Part shown: positions 1 to 8,388 of the stretch, in pieces
Numbering within the stretch: the first letter of the stretch is position 1
Layout of the letters: every line of letters starts with the position of its first letter
Source of the DNA: a virus
DNA: 23,996 nucleotides
Direction: 5' to 3' (one strand)
IMG/VR virus record: IMGVR_UViG_3300021962_000646
Location: 1 to 23,996 of that record
Made by a program: the position numbers and the translations under genes
Notes under the pieces: model-generated
What the model was told of the DNA's origin: nothing
Databases searched by the model: none
Seen by the model: only the letters and a program-made list of their open reading frames with translations

Positions 1-22
1 CGTTTGAGGTGGACTGGAAACT

Positions 23-295
23 ATGGAAGAAGTGACGCCAAGAGAAGTGTGCCTTAAGTCTGCGCTTAGTGCAGTTAAGGTTCGACCCGATAACTACGGA
101 GATCCAAAGACAAACTTCCAAGACATCGCAAGACTGTGGAACAGCGTGCAGCATGCTTCTGTCTACGAGCCAGAAAACGTGGCGTTGTTCATGATTCTTG
201 TGAAGGTGGCTCGTCTAATGCACGACCCGTCCCATGAGGATAGCTGGATTGACATTGCAGGCTACGCTGCCTGCGGATATGAGGTGACTCAGTAA
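23..295 (+). CDS. DUF6378-like small phage protein
   Basis: A 90-residue soluble protein that I match from memory to the phage DUF6378 family. The visible pattern is a YGDP motif at residues 25-28, F32 and LW at 38-39, then KVARL at 61-65, DSW at 73-75 and DIAGYAA at 77-83. The K..R...DSW.D.AGYAA layout also recalls all-alpha MazG-like or nucleotide-modification-associated domains, so a link to nucleotide metabolism is possible but only inferred. The length suits a complete single domain. The stop overlaps the next ATG (TAATG), so it is probably translationally coupled to it. A purine-rich aggtgg lies about ten bases before the start. The gene that would precede it lies outside the window. 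Confidence 0.75.
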   Translation: MEEVTPREVCLKSALSAVKVRPDNYGDPKTNFQDIARLWNSVQHASVYEPENVALFMILVKVARLMHDPSHEDSWIDIAGYAACGYEVTQ

Positions 296-486
296 TGGGC
301 GGTATGCTTCCTGCAAAAGAGTTCGAGTTCCGACATTTCAATCCTAAGGCGAACCTTAAGTATTGTAGTGTCGATGACTGCACTCGCCTTGAATCTCGTC
401 ATGGCAAGTGCGAGCGCTGTCATGCACTTGACTGGTACCATCTAGAGCTAGCAAAGGAGCGGTACAATGCTAATTCTCGGCGTTGA
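295..486 (+). CDS. Small Cys-rich (putative zinc-binding) protein
   Basis: A 63-residue protein of unknown function. Four cysteines form a CX4C pair (C24, C29) and a CX2C pair (C39, C42), separated by a basic stretch (RLESRHGK). This spacing could hold one zinc ion. The rest is charged, with no membrane segment. The start overlaps the preceding stop in a TAATG junction, and the last 20 bases overlap the next gene, which is read in another frame. The layout argues for a real small gene in a coupled operon rather than a chance frame. Such small zinc proteins are common beside phage recombination genes. I cannot name a family. Confidence 0.65.
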   Translation: MGGMLPAKEFEFRHFNPKANLKYCSVDDCTRLESRHGKCERCHALDWYHLELAKERYNANSRR

Positions 487-886
487 TCCCGGCGGCACCA
501 TTGGTACTGCCTACCTTCTTGCCGACAAAGAGGGATGTTCTTGGCGGCTAGCCGAACAGGTCAAAGATAGCAACCTATTTAGCTGGCTAGACCATACAGA
601 GAAGCCCGATACTGTGGTCGTGGAAGATTTCATCGCCCGTCCTACACTTACAGATGGACGATGGACCCAGCTTCCTGTAGCTAAGCAGATCGGCGCGATT
701 GAATACTGGGCACACATCAACAAGATCCACTTCGTCCTACAGCAGCCCAGTTGTAAGCCTGTAGGATATGCGAAGGCGGGGCTTGAGTACAAGAAAGGAA
801 AGCAAGGGGTACACATGATGGATGCTATGGCGCACGCCGCGTTCTACGCATCCAAGATTGGCTACCAAACGAGAGAGCGTAACTGA
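467..886 (+). CDS. RuvC-like Holliday junction resolvase/nuclease
   Basis: A 139-residue RNase H-fold nuclease of the RuvC type, probably cutting Holliday junctions or branched DNA before packaging. The N-terminus has the first strand GVDPGG with catalytic D7. The second strand VVVEDF supplies E53. The C-terminal helix HMMDAMAHA supplies D119, with H116 three residues before it, matching the RuvC pattern of one acid per element plus a (H/D)xxD pair. The length is slightly below bacterial RuvC (about 170), as is common in phage versions. A strong aaggagc Shine-Dalgarno site lies six bases before the ATG, which supports this start despite the 20-base overlap with the preceding gene. The stop overlaps the endolysin start (TGATG). 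Confidence 0.85.
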   Translation: MLILGVDPGGTIGTAYLLADKEGCSWRLAEQVKDSNLFSWLDHTEKPDTVVVEDFIARPTLTDGRWTQLPVAKQIGAIEYWAHINKIHFVLQQPSCKPVGYAKAGLEYKKGKQGVHMMDAMAHAAFYASKIGYQTRERN

Positions 887-1686
887 TGGCATTCTACACG
901 AGAGCACAGATCGGCCTAGTTCCACCCAAGAGCACCACGTTTCTGGGCATGGTCGATAACCTATACATTCACCATAGTGGTAGCGGCGGGCCGGGAGCCT
1001 ACAGCGTAGAAGAAGCTATGTCTTATCTCCGTGGCGTGCAGCAGTACCACATGAGCGGGGAGTACGTTGACATTGCTTATAACTACGGGTTTGACCAGCT
1101 CGGAAACATCTATGAACTCCGAGGTTTTGGAGTCATGGGAGGCGCTACTTACGGCCAGAACGACAGCTCATACGCCTTTCTTTGGATTGGCGATAGCAAC
1201 GTTGATACTCCTGCAGATGCTTCTCTGCGGGCGATGGCCGCGCACGCAAGGGCCGGAGTAACTGGCGCCTACTTCTCACCGCATCCGAACTTTCGGGGGC
1301 ATCGAGATGCTGGAGGAACCTCCTGCCCAGGAGATACCCTCTACAATCTAATTCCTGCAATCAAAAACTATTTCAATGGAGGTGGATCCGTGGACGAAGC
1401 AACCGCTCGCCAATGGGTTAAGGAAGATTACAACACGATTCTTGGTCGGGAACCCGATCAGGAAGGCTGGGACTTCTGGACGCAGAAGCTAATGGATGGA
1501 GCACAGCGTAACGATATTCGCTGGATCTTTCTCACAGGTCCCGAGGGGCTTCCGGCACTTAGGAATCGAATCGCCGTACTAGAGAGCAAGCCAGCGGCAG
1601 ATCCGAACCGACCTGAGTCTGGTGCTCCGCAATACACGTTCCAGCAGATCGCCAACGACATGGCACGGCGACTGCTGAACGACTGA
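886..1686 (+). CDS. N-acetylmuramoyl-L-alanine amidase endolysin with DUF4214-like C-terminus
   Basis: A 266-residue lytic enzyme. Residues about 20-165 form an Amidase_2/PGRP zinc amidase, which cuts the bond between N-acetylmuramic acid and L-alanine in peptidoglycan. Visible marks are YIHHSG with zinc ligand H29 or H30, the AYNYGFDQLGNIYELRG strand pair (Y65, Y67), and GHRDAGGTSCPGD giving ligands H139 and C147. After a Gly-rich linker, residues about 175-215 contain LGREPDQEGWDFW, which matches DUF4214, an uncommon module in endolysins that probably serves for wall or surface binding (inferred). A short tail at 225-266 is helical and polar. There is no signal peptide or membrane segment, so export needs a holin. 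The gene ends just before a bidirectional terminator. Confidence 0.9.
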   Translation: MAFYTRAQIGLVPPKSTTFLGMVDNLYIHHSGSGGPGAYSVEEAMSYLRGVQQYHMSGEYVDIAYNYGFDQLGNIYELRGFGVMGGATYGQNDSSYAFLWIGDSNVDTPADASLRAMAAHARAGVTGAYFSPHPNFRGHRDAGGTSCPGDTLYNLIPAIKNYFNGGGSVDEATARQWVKEDYNTILGREPDQEGWDFWTQKLMDGAQRNDIRWIFLTGPEGLPALRNRIAVLESKPAADPNRPESGAPQYTFQQIANDMARRLLND

Positions 1687-1694
1687 TAGAAAGT

Positions 1695-1729
1695 AAAAGG
1701 CCCCCGGTCCAATGGACCGGGGGCCTTTT
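1695..1729. terminator. Bidirectional rho-independent terminator
   Basis: A perfect 16-bp inverted repeat with a three-base loop (AAT). The GC-rich core is GGCCCCCGGTCC paired with GGACCGGGGGCC, flanked by A4 on the left and a T-run on the right, so both strands give a stem followed by U residues. It lies between the endolysin stop (1686) and the stop of the last late gene (1730-1732), which read towards each other, so it serves both convergent transcripts. The leftward gene's stop codon lies within the T-run. Confidence 0.95.
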
Positions 1730-4700
1730 TTATATCCTACGACCTAGTGGTCGCGCATCAAAAGCTGCAGGAGACGATGGCGTGTACTTCCCACCTTCTT
1801 GCGCTGCCTTCTTTTTCTTACTGTATTCAGTAATAAACTTCTGTAGAGACTTCTTTGTTTCAAGAAGATTTTTGGCGTTAGGATCTTCGTAGACCCAACG
1901 ATTCCTGACCTTCTCCCTAGGCATTTCAGAGAGGATCTTCTCCAACTCTTCCTGCCTACGGATTGCTTCACTTACCTGCTGACCTTCAGTTACGGTCCGA
2001 ATGTCAAGACCTGTAAGGAAGCGGCCAAGTTCTCCACCAGAGAGGGCGCCCTTTAGGAAACCTCCTACACCGGGGTCGGTAGAGGGATCAATACCTCGTC
2101 GCCCCAAGTTGTAGGCTAGGTTAGATTGGGGTAGCTGCTGAGTTAGCCAGCGTCCCCAGCCCTGCTCGCTCAAATCCTGTCCGGTAAAGACAGACTTGCC
2201 CGTAGAGCGCTCAACAAAGTTCTTAATCAGCGGGTTGGACTGACCAGCAATGATGCGAGCCGTTTCCCCAACGCTTGATTGGACAGAGGGAATGTCTCTT
2301 TGGGCCAGATCCTGCACGACCTGAACAGGAGCGTCAATGTTTCGCAAGACGTCTACAGGCAGACCTGCTGTAGACATCATTACATCTTGCCCTGGCTGAA
2401 TCCCGAACGCTCCCCCCACCACAGAGCCTACCGGACCCGCCTTATCAAGCAGTTCTTGCAATCCGCTCTTTTGATTCTGCTTTTGGTACTGAGCTTGTAG
2501 TCTGAATGGCGCCATTTCGGTCATCCATTGCGGCACTAGTGGGTCCTCTTCGGGATCCGCCATGTCTGCGCCCAGCAGATTAGTGATTAGGTTCTGACCC
2601 TTCGGATAAAGGGCCATGAATCCAGGGTTTGTAAAGAGCAACGAAATTTGCTGGGGCAGAGCCTGTCGCAAATAGCTATAGAAGGGAATGACTCGCGACA
2701 TTACCTTCTTCTCAAAGACAGTCTTGTTGCCGTAGTCAAGGTTTACCCGACGTACAGCGTCACCTGCACCCGTAGCGGTCTTTACAATGTCGTCGTCCCA
2801 ACCACCAAGCTTATTTCGTTTAATCTCTTTAATGTTCTTTGGAAGGTCCTTGTCTAGGCGATCCATAAAGTGAGCTAGACGAACGAAATCTTCCTGCTTG
2901 TCTGCAAGATCTCCGGCAAATCCCTTCATCTTGCCGTAGGGCTTGCCAAGCTTTTGACCAATAGCCGCCCTCTTGCCAGACTCTGCAGTCAGAAGCTTGT
3001 CAAGACCAACAATATCACGGTATAGCAGGGAGGAGATCTGCCCAGCTTTGCCGCCCATTGTGGTGTAGAGTTCCCAGATATCCCTAGTAGAGATCTTTCG
3101 ATTCCCTATCTGAATCGTCCTACCCTTAAAGTCCGTAAGGCCCTTAAGATCAGCCTCTACAAACTTATCAATATCCTCGATAACCTTACGAGCCTGCGAA
3201 TACCTCTCGGGATTATATACTCCGTCAGAAGCATTCATAACAATGTCGCTGATAAGGTTACGAATACGAGTCTGAGGCGTTAGAGTTGCAAGAAAGCGCC
3301 ATTCATTGAGCGCTTTATCCGCGGTCCGCATGACCTTGCTGGCTACAGTAGTATCGTCAAAGATGCCCATCGTAGATTCAAGAGCCTTCATCTGCTCTAC
3401 AGGCATGTAGAGGTCCTCGAATTGATCTTTGAAGTTCTTAAACATCGGGTGTCGAAGAACATCATTGACCGGCAAGTAGTTGTACTTCTCAAGGAAGTCC
3501 GCATTCCGCTTAGTCTTGCGCACTCCAAACGTAGCTAGGGCATCTTGATAAACGCGAGCCTTAGCCACAGCTTGATGGTGCTGGGCTAGACGAATCGGAA
3601 GCCACTCTGCCCAGTCTACAATAGGATCTAGTCCTAGACGCTCTGCTTCTGCTAGGGTTAGATCCCCTTCACGCTTGTACTGGAAGGGCTGCTTTGATCG
3701 ACCCGTAGTCTTGACGGGGAATTTTTCTACACCGTCAATAACTACAGCGCCCTTACGATTCCTAATGACTCGGTGCGCGTAGCTTTCGACTTTCTGGTCA
3801 GGACCGAGAATACCGAGATTTCGTTCCGTTCTATAGATCTGGTCTAGAAACTCTCTAAAAACGTTTTGCATATCTGCTGCGTTGTCGATACCGTACTCGT
3901 TATCGGCAGCTTTGCTAGAAGGCAGCGCGGAAGCTACAGGGCTGTCCGCTTCGTCTAGCGCAAACGTGATGGCTCGCCGCTGTTCAGGGGTAAACAGCGA
4001 TGCCCACCGGTTAATCTTCATTTGGTGGATACGCATTCCCTCGGTAGCGCGCATCTCAGCGCGACGAGTGACGTCCGCCAAGCCTCCAGGCATTTCTGCC
4101 TGTCGGCTAAATGCCTTAGATAGGGTGCCGTATTCGCCTTCATCATTCGTAAAGAGGTTCTTTGCGCCCTTAGACAGCTTGTCGTAGACCTTCGTACTCT
4201 TTAGAATCGGCTTCCCACCAAAGCTTAGGTAGGCATAGCCTGCACTATCTGCGGCTAGGTCGTCTGCAATGCCCTTTACTAGTTCTTCGTATCCAGAGGT
4301 CTTCCCTTGAAACTTCTGATATTGGGCAGGAATAGCCCTACCCGCAGCTTTAGCTTCATAAAGCTCGTCTGCCTTCCTAGCAGCTTGCGCTTGAAGGGCT
4401 GCCCTGGGGGTCGTACCCTTCTTAAGCCCTACACTGGTGTAGGTAAGAGGATCAGCAAACACGTCGAAGCCAAAGCCCAGCGTGCTGCTCAACCAATCGG
4501 GAGTATCCTCACCGAACGCTGTTTCTACAACGTCCTTACCTGAGGCATAAGTATCGCCTTTAAGCCCGGCTCCGATACCGGAGACGAAACCGCCCAGGCC
4601 CTCACCTTCTAGGGCCCGGACGGTTCCTTCCGCTACACCTCTAGACGGCCTAGAAAGGAAATCGAACAGCTCAGGCAGAATACTGCGACTACGCTGCAGC

Positions 4701-4735
4701 TCCTCCAGTTCGCTTTCGGTGTAGTACTTTACCAT
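1730..4735 (-). CDS. Large internal virion / DNA ejection-like protein (1001 aa)
   Basis: The last gene of the late operon, with no catalytic motif that I can see. The N-terminus is charged (TESELEELQRSRSILPELF), then Gly-rich and amphipathic, with a DVFADPLTY motif (DPLTY at 95-99) that also occurs in the 1214-residue neighbour. A YAHRVIRN segment lies near 317-324. Residues about 655-705 carry DYGNKTVFEKKVM followed by IPFYSYLRQALPQQ, which resembles from memory a module of very large phage polyvalent proteins. The C-terminus is lysine-rich (YSKKKKAAQ). Size, position after the tail genes and amphipathic character fit a protein packed in the capsid and ejected with the DNA. That role is inferred. 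The start overlaps the preceding stop (TAATG). Confidence 0.7.
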   Translation of the reverse strand: MVKYYTESELEELQRSRSILPELFDFLSRPSRGVAEGTVRALEGEGLGGFVSGIGAGLKGDTYASGKDVVETAFGEDTPDWLSSTLGFGFDVFADPLTYTSVGLKKGTTPRAALQAQAARKADELYEAKAAGRAIPAQYQKFQGKTSGYEELVKGIADDLAADSAGYAYLSFGGKPILKSTKVYDKLSKGAKNLFTNDEGEYGTLSKAFSRQAEMPGGLADVTRRAEMRATEGMRIHQMKINRWASLFTPEQRRAITFALDEADSPVASALPSSKAADNEYGIDNAADMQNVFREFLDQIYRTERNLGILGPDQKVESYAHRVIRNRKGAVVIDGVEKFPVKTTGRSKQPFQYKREGDLTLAEAERLGLDPIVDWAEWLPIRLAQHHQAVAKARVYQDALATFGVRKTKRNADFLEKYNYLPVNDVLRHPMFKNFKDQFEDLYMPVEQMKALESTMGIFDDTTVASKVMRTADKALNEWRFLATLTPQTRIRNLISDIVMNASDGVYNPERYSQARKVIEDIDKFVEADLKGLTDFKGRTIQIGNRKISTRDIWELYTTMGGKAGQISSLLYRDIVGLDKLLTAESGKRAAIGQKLGKPYGKMKGFAGDLADKQEDFVRLAHFMDRLDKDLPKNIKEIKRNKLGGWDDDIVKTATGAGDAVRRVNLDYGNKTVFEKKVMSRVIPFYSYLRQALPQQISLLFTNPGFMALYPKGQNLITNLLGADMADPEEDPLVPQWMTEMAPFRLQAQYQKQNQKSGLQELLDKAGPVGSVVGGAFGIQPGQDVMMSTAGLPVDVLRNIDAPVQVVQDLAQRDIPSVQSSVGETARIIAGQSNPLIKNFVERSTGKSVFTGQDLSEQGWGRWLTQQLPQSNLAYNLGRRGIDPSTDPGVGGFLKGALSGGELGRFLTGLDIRTVTEGQQVSEAIRRQEELEKILSEMPREKVRNRWVYEDPNAKNLLETKKSLQKFITEYSKKKKAAQEGGKYTPSSPAAFDARPLGRRI

Positions 4736-7700
4736 TACTTGTTAGCCTCTCTCGCTCGTTGAGCTTTGATTCTTTCCCATTCGTCAGGAGTGTAAGACTT
4801 CCTAGTTACCTTGTCATAAATCTTTTTGTTGCTCTTAGCCTTATAACCGGTTCTCTTAATGGTCTTACCCTCGGCCTCGGCCTTAGCTTCTCGCTCTTTA
4901 CGGTCCTTGGCTTTTTCTTTTGCAAGCCGTTCGTTTGTGTAATCATTCCTACGCTTGACCATGAGCTTCTCAAGATCAAGGGGGTCCATCCATCTGCCCG
5001 TAAATGGATCTTGGGCTTTCGGAGTAAGCGTCTCACGTAGAAGCATCTCTACCTCGCTTTGGTCTCTAGTACCAAATCCAAGTCGCTTAGCAACCTCTTT
5101 GTTTTGGACAGACCCAAACCAGGGACGGCCCTTAGGATCTGCAACATCTTCCTTAAAGAGCATCCGCATCATGTAGCGCGCATCGCTAAGCCTAGGCTCA
5201 CGCCCTAGCTTTTTGGCTGCCTCTTGATACCAGGGTGAAAGCTCATAATTCTTAAGGGGATCAGGCCCTTGATTAAACACCTCACCAGTACCAATATTCC
5301 GTCGGACCCCAGCTGTTGCCTGAGATTCACGGAACTCGTTAATCTCTCTCGGACTACGGAAGTAGCTGTCTAGGATCTCACCAGTTAGCTCATCAACTTC
5401 GTCTAGTACCTCTGCGTCGGGATCCAGGGTACGACCAACGTCGCTGGCTTCTCCACCAGCCAACTGATTCATGACCCTACTATAGCCTTGTCCCTCCGTT
5501 AGCTCGGCTCCAGTACGATAGAAGTCTGGAAGCTCCTCTTCTACAAGGGCAGAAGTAGATGCACCGGACGGGCGCTTAATAGTACGGTTTGCAAGGTTCT
5601 TCAAGTACGCATCGTACTCTTCGGGATTGCTGGCTCGGCTAATAACTCTAGCATCATCAATCCACTCAACCTCACCTTTGCTATTGACGCGGGTAGGCTG
5701 TTCTCCCTTGATAGTCGGGAAAATCTCAGGATACTTCTTTCGAGCTTGCCAGCCTGGAATGTTTCCAGTCACGCGCTCCGTGCCTACGTAGGGAACGGCC
5801 CCCCTGACTGCATTAAGCTGTCCCGGCTTCTTATGCTTTTCAACCCAGTCTTTCCAGCCAGGAGTAAGCTCCATACCGGGAACGGTAGGATTCTTACCCT
5901 GCCTACGAAGATTTGAAAGATGGCGAGCTTCTCGCTGAACTAGCTCGATCTTGCCCGCGTCCCTAAGGTTTAGGTTCTTTAGAGATGCATTTTCTGGAAT
6001 CTCATCAATAAGCCGCATTAGCTGCTCGGTGGGCATGCTCTGTAGATACAGGGCATCCTCTTCGCTAATTCGATAAACGTTTAGCTGTTCTGGAAGTCGC
6101 CGTAGGTAGTCTCCGGTTAGCTCTACAGGCTCTCCGGTACGGGCTACCTGTATCTGTCCAAGATTAGGCTGAGTAACCGCAGGCACCCGTCCTTCTTGCC
6201 CCAGAACCCTGTTATACAGTTCATACGGATCTGCACCATAAGGAGCAGGAGTTTCTGGATACTTGAAGATTGGACGTTGTGTAGGCGTCCGTCCAGTTCT
6301 TGGAGATAGCGTTTCTGCTACGAGGTTAGTAAAATCTTCTCGCGTGTCAGGGATCTCAAATCCATAATCTACGTCATCAGGATTGACGTTGGAGAAGTCA
6401 TCCAGTACCCGCTCCTCTGCATTACGTGCAGCAATCTCTTGAAGTTCCTCTAGAGAGGTGAACTCCCATCCTTCTCCAAGATCCCCACGAACCTGAATAT
6501 TAGACAGGTCGTTGGGATCTGCAAGAATCATGTCTTCTAGCGTCAGGTCTTGCCTGGCCCTAGCAAGAGAATTGACAAGCTCAGAACGAGTCTTTGCAAA
6601 CTCTTCCTGAACTACTCGCGGTACGTCTGCTTCCTCAATCTCAAAATTATTTACCCTAGCTCTTGTTGTAGCACGGGCACGGGTCCATGCTTCATCGGTA
6701 AGGGCTTGTAGTTCGGGATCGTCTACTTTTAGAGCCTTAGGCAGCTTACCTAGGGCAGTAACCTTAGTTAGCTCAGGAACTGCCGGAAGTGCTTCTTCTA
6801 CACGGGCCGTGGGAAGGATCACTTCTTCTACAGGATTAGGAGTAATCTCCTCCAGTAGAGATTCAGGCGCAGGCTCCTCAGTTGTAGGCTTCTTTGTGCG
6901 AGGCTTGCGAGTGCGCTTTGCCTTCTGCTTCGCCGCTACACCCAGCCGTGCAGCTACTTCTGGGTCCGCCAAAGCTACGCCTAGCTTATTGGCAACGTCT
7001 GGATTACGCATCGCCACACCTAGAAGAATCTCCTCCATAGAAGCGGGCATATCAGAACGCTGTTGAGCAATAGCTCGGCCCGGCGCTCGTGTAGGCCCTG
7101 CAAGAAGTTCGCCTAGGCTCTGTCCTAGTTGTTGGACGGGAGTAGGAGCGGGCCCCATTGGACGTGCGAGACCAGGCCCCGGCATTAGTGCGCGAGGCGG
7201 AACTACAGGTCCCATTGGTCGTGCAGGTCCCGGTCCAGGCATTAGCTCCCGAAGTCCAGGCATTAGCTCCGGCGGCAAAGTGGGGGGAAACTCCGTGCGC
7301 TGCGCATCGGTAAGCCCAGTGATTCCCCCACGAGGACGAGAAAACCCGTAAAGCTTTCCAATAAAATCATCAAGCCCAGCAACTGCGCGGGATTTGTTGC
7401 GCAGCGATCGGATACCCCCTAGACCTAGGGTCATTCCTAGACCTAGGTCTAGATTTCCTGCGCTAGCAATATTGCTGAGGATTGCGTTCTCTAGAGTTCG
7501 AGGAGAAGTTACGGCTCGACCGGCCTTCCCCGCTACCTTGGCAATCTTTCCCGAATCTTCGGCCGTTCCTGCAGTTTTAATCGCCTTGCCCGCTTTGGCG
7601 GCTCCAGGGATCTTGCTACCATACTTAGCAGCTTTTGCGCCGATTCCTGCACCGCCCAAATAGGTTAGCGGATCGGATGCGATATCTCCTACGATTGTTG

Positions 7701-8379
7701 TAGGAACAGTAAAGAACTTGCTCTTAGTCCACTCTGCGTCGGGAGCTGCAATCTGGGACAGGCTTACAAGGCTTCCGCCACCGCCCTCTGGCTGCTTTCC
7801 GGTAGCCGCATCCAGAATGTTCTGGGCTACGCGCTTCATATTGCGCGTATTATCTTCGGTGGCTTCAGTGGGATCTGCAAAATTGGGCGTTTGCATGAGC
7901 CCTAACCCTGTAGGGTCAAAGAGTCCGAAACCCGAGCCGGTATTGTACTTATCCCTAAACTCATTACGGATACGAGAGAATCCCTTATCCGTATCGGGGT
8001 CCATGCTGCCAGCCTTGATCTTATCAACGGCTGTAGCAAGAGTTAGTAGGTCGTCGAGTTTCTCCCGGACAACCATCCCACCTAGACCAGAAGTAGCCCG
8101 AAAGACTTTCTGGGGAACAGAGTAAATCGCCTTTAGAGGGCTTAGAGGATTGAACCCTCCGTCATCTTCCGTGTCCTCTTCAAAGTCAACGGGGAGCGTA
8201 CGACTACTAAGCTTCCGTCGGTAGTTGTATTCTTCTGGCGTTAGGACTCGGGCTCCTACACGCTGAGATACCTGTGCATTAAAGTAATCAATCGGGCTCA
8301 CTTTATCTTGCTCTAGAGCCTTCTTATAAATCTTTTCTAGATCCTCGTCAGAGAGGAGGACTTTATCTTGTTTTGCCAT
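4735..8379 (-). CDS. Very large internal virion-like protein (1214 aa)
   Basis: The largest protein of the window and of unknown biochemical function. Residues 1-200 are charged. Residues 225-290 are Ala/Gly/Lys-rich and amphipathic and hold GDIASDPLTY (DPLTY at 236-240), shared with the 1001-residue neighbour. Residues about 365-415 are a Pro-rich repeat with two LMPGPG.ARPMGP units. Residues 459-482 contain two NPDVANKLGVAL-like units in tandem. A basic TKKP-type stretch follows near 485-500. The middle is acidic and probably helical, and the last 60 residues are strongly basic. No transglycosylase or peptidase motif is obvious. A gggagg site five bases before the ATG sets the start. An ejection or internal virion role is inferred from size, composition and position. 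Confidence 0.68.
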   Translation of the reverse strand: MAKQDKVLLSDEDLEKIYKKALEQDKVSPIDYFNAQVSQRVGARVLTPEEYNYRRKLSSRTLPVDFEEDTEDDGGFNPLSPLKAIYSVPQKVFRATSGLGGMVVREKLDDLLTLATAVDKIKAGSMDPDTDKGFSRIRNEFRDKYNTGSGFGLFDPTGLGLMQTPNFADPTEATEDNTRNMKRVAQNILDAATGKQPEGGGGSLVSLSQIAAPDAEWTKSKFFTVPTTIVGDIASDPLTYLGGAGIGAKAAKYGSKIPGAAKAGKAIKTAGTAEDSGKIAKVAGKAGRAVTSPRTLENAILSNIASAGNLDLGLGMTLGLGGIRSLRNKSRAVAGLDDFIGKLYGFSRPRGGITGLTDAQRTEFPPTLPPELMPGLRELMPGPGPARPMGPVVPPRALMPGPGLARPMGPAPTPVQQLGQSLGELLAGPTRAPGRAIAQQRSDMPASMEEILLGVAMRNPDVANKLGVALADPEVAARLGVAAKQKAKRTRKPRTKKPTTEEPAPESLLEEITPNPVEEVILPTARVEEALPAVPELTKVTALGKLPKALKVDDPELQALTDEAWTRARATTRARVNNFEIEEADVPRVVQEEFAKTRSELVNSLARARQDLTLEDMILADPNDLSNIQVRGDLGEGWEFTSLEELQEIAARNAEERVLDDFSNVNPDDVDYGFEIPDTREDFTNLVAETLSPRTGRTPTQRPIFKYPETPAPYGADPYELYNRVLGQEGRVPAVTQPNLGQIQVARTGEPVELTGDYLRRLPEQLNVYRISEEDALYLQSMPTEQLMRLIDEIPENASLKNLNLRDAGKIELVQREARHLSNLRRQGKNPTVPGMELTPGWKDWVEKHKKPGQLNAVRGAVPYVGTERVTGNIPGWQARKKYPEIFPTIKGEQPTRVNSKGEVEWIDDARVISRASNPEEYDAYLKNLANRTIKRPSGASTSALVEEELPDFYRTGAELTEGQGYSRVMNQLAGGEASDVGRTLDPDAEVLDEVDELTGEILDSYFRSPREINEFRESQATAGVRRNIGTGEVFNQGPDPLKNYELSPWYQEAAKKLGREPRLSDARYMMRMLFKEDVADPKGRPWFGSVQNKEVAKRLGFGTRDQSEVEMLLRETLTPKAQDPFTGRWMDPLDLEKLMVKRRNDYTNERLAKEKAKDRKEREAKAEAEGKTIKRTGYKAKSNKKIYDKVTRKSYTPDEWERIKAQRAREANK
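7151..7272 (-). repeat. In-frame Pro/Gly/Met-rich tandem repeat in the 1214-aa gene
   Basis: Two units of about 45 bases (7151-7194 and 7207-7251) plus a partial third (7253-7272) encode LMPGPGLARPMGP-like copies. Bases differ between units more than residues do, so the repeat is partly degraded but kept in frame. It probably forms an extended linker between the Ala/Gly-rich N-terminal part and the acidic middle of the protein. Confidence 0.75.
7418..7452. repeat. CTAG-rich direct repeat and 16-bp palindrome inside the 1214-aa gene
   Basis: The 12-mer CCTAGACCTAGG occurs at 7418-7429 and again at 7436-7447. The second copy extends into CTAGACCTAGGTCTAG (7437-7452), a perfect 16-bp palindrome. 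On the coding strand it encodes LDLGLGMTLGLG using CTA for every leucine, so it could be a simple result of codon choice. It could also be a recombination hot spot or a protein-binding site. Confidence 0.7.
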
Positions 8380-8388
8380 CGTGCCTCC

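Noticed and set aside
7718-8125. 135-residue + strand frame inside the 1214-aa gene
   Set aside because: It is antisense, Ser/Arg/Pro-rich and without operon context.
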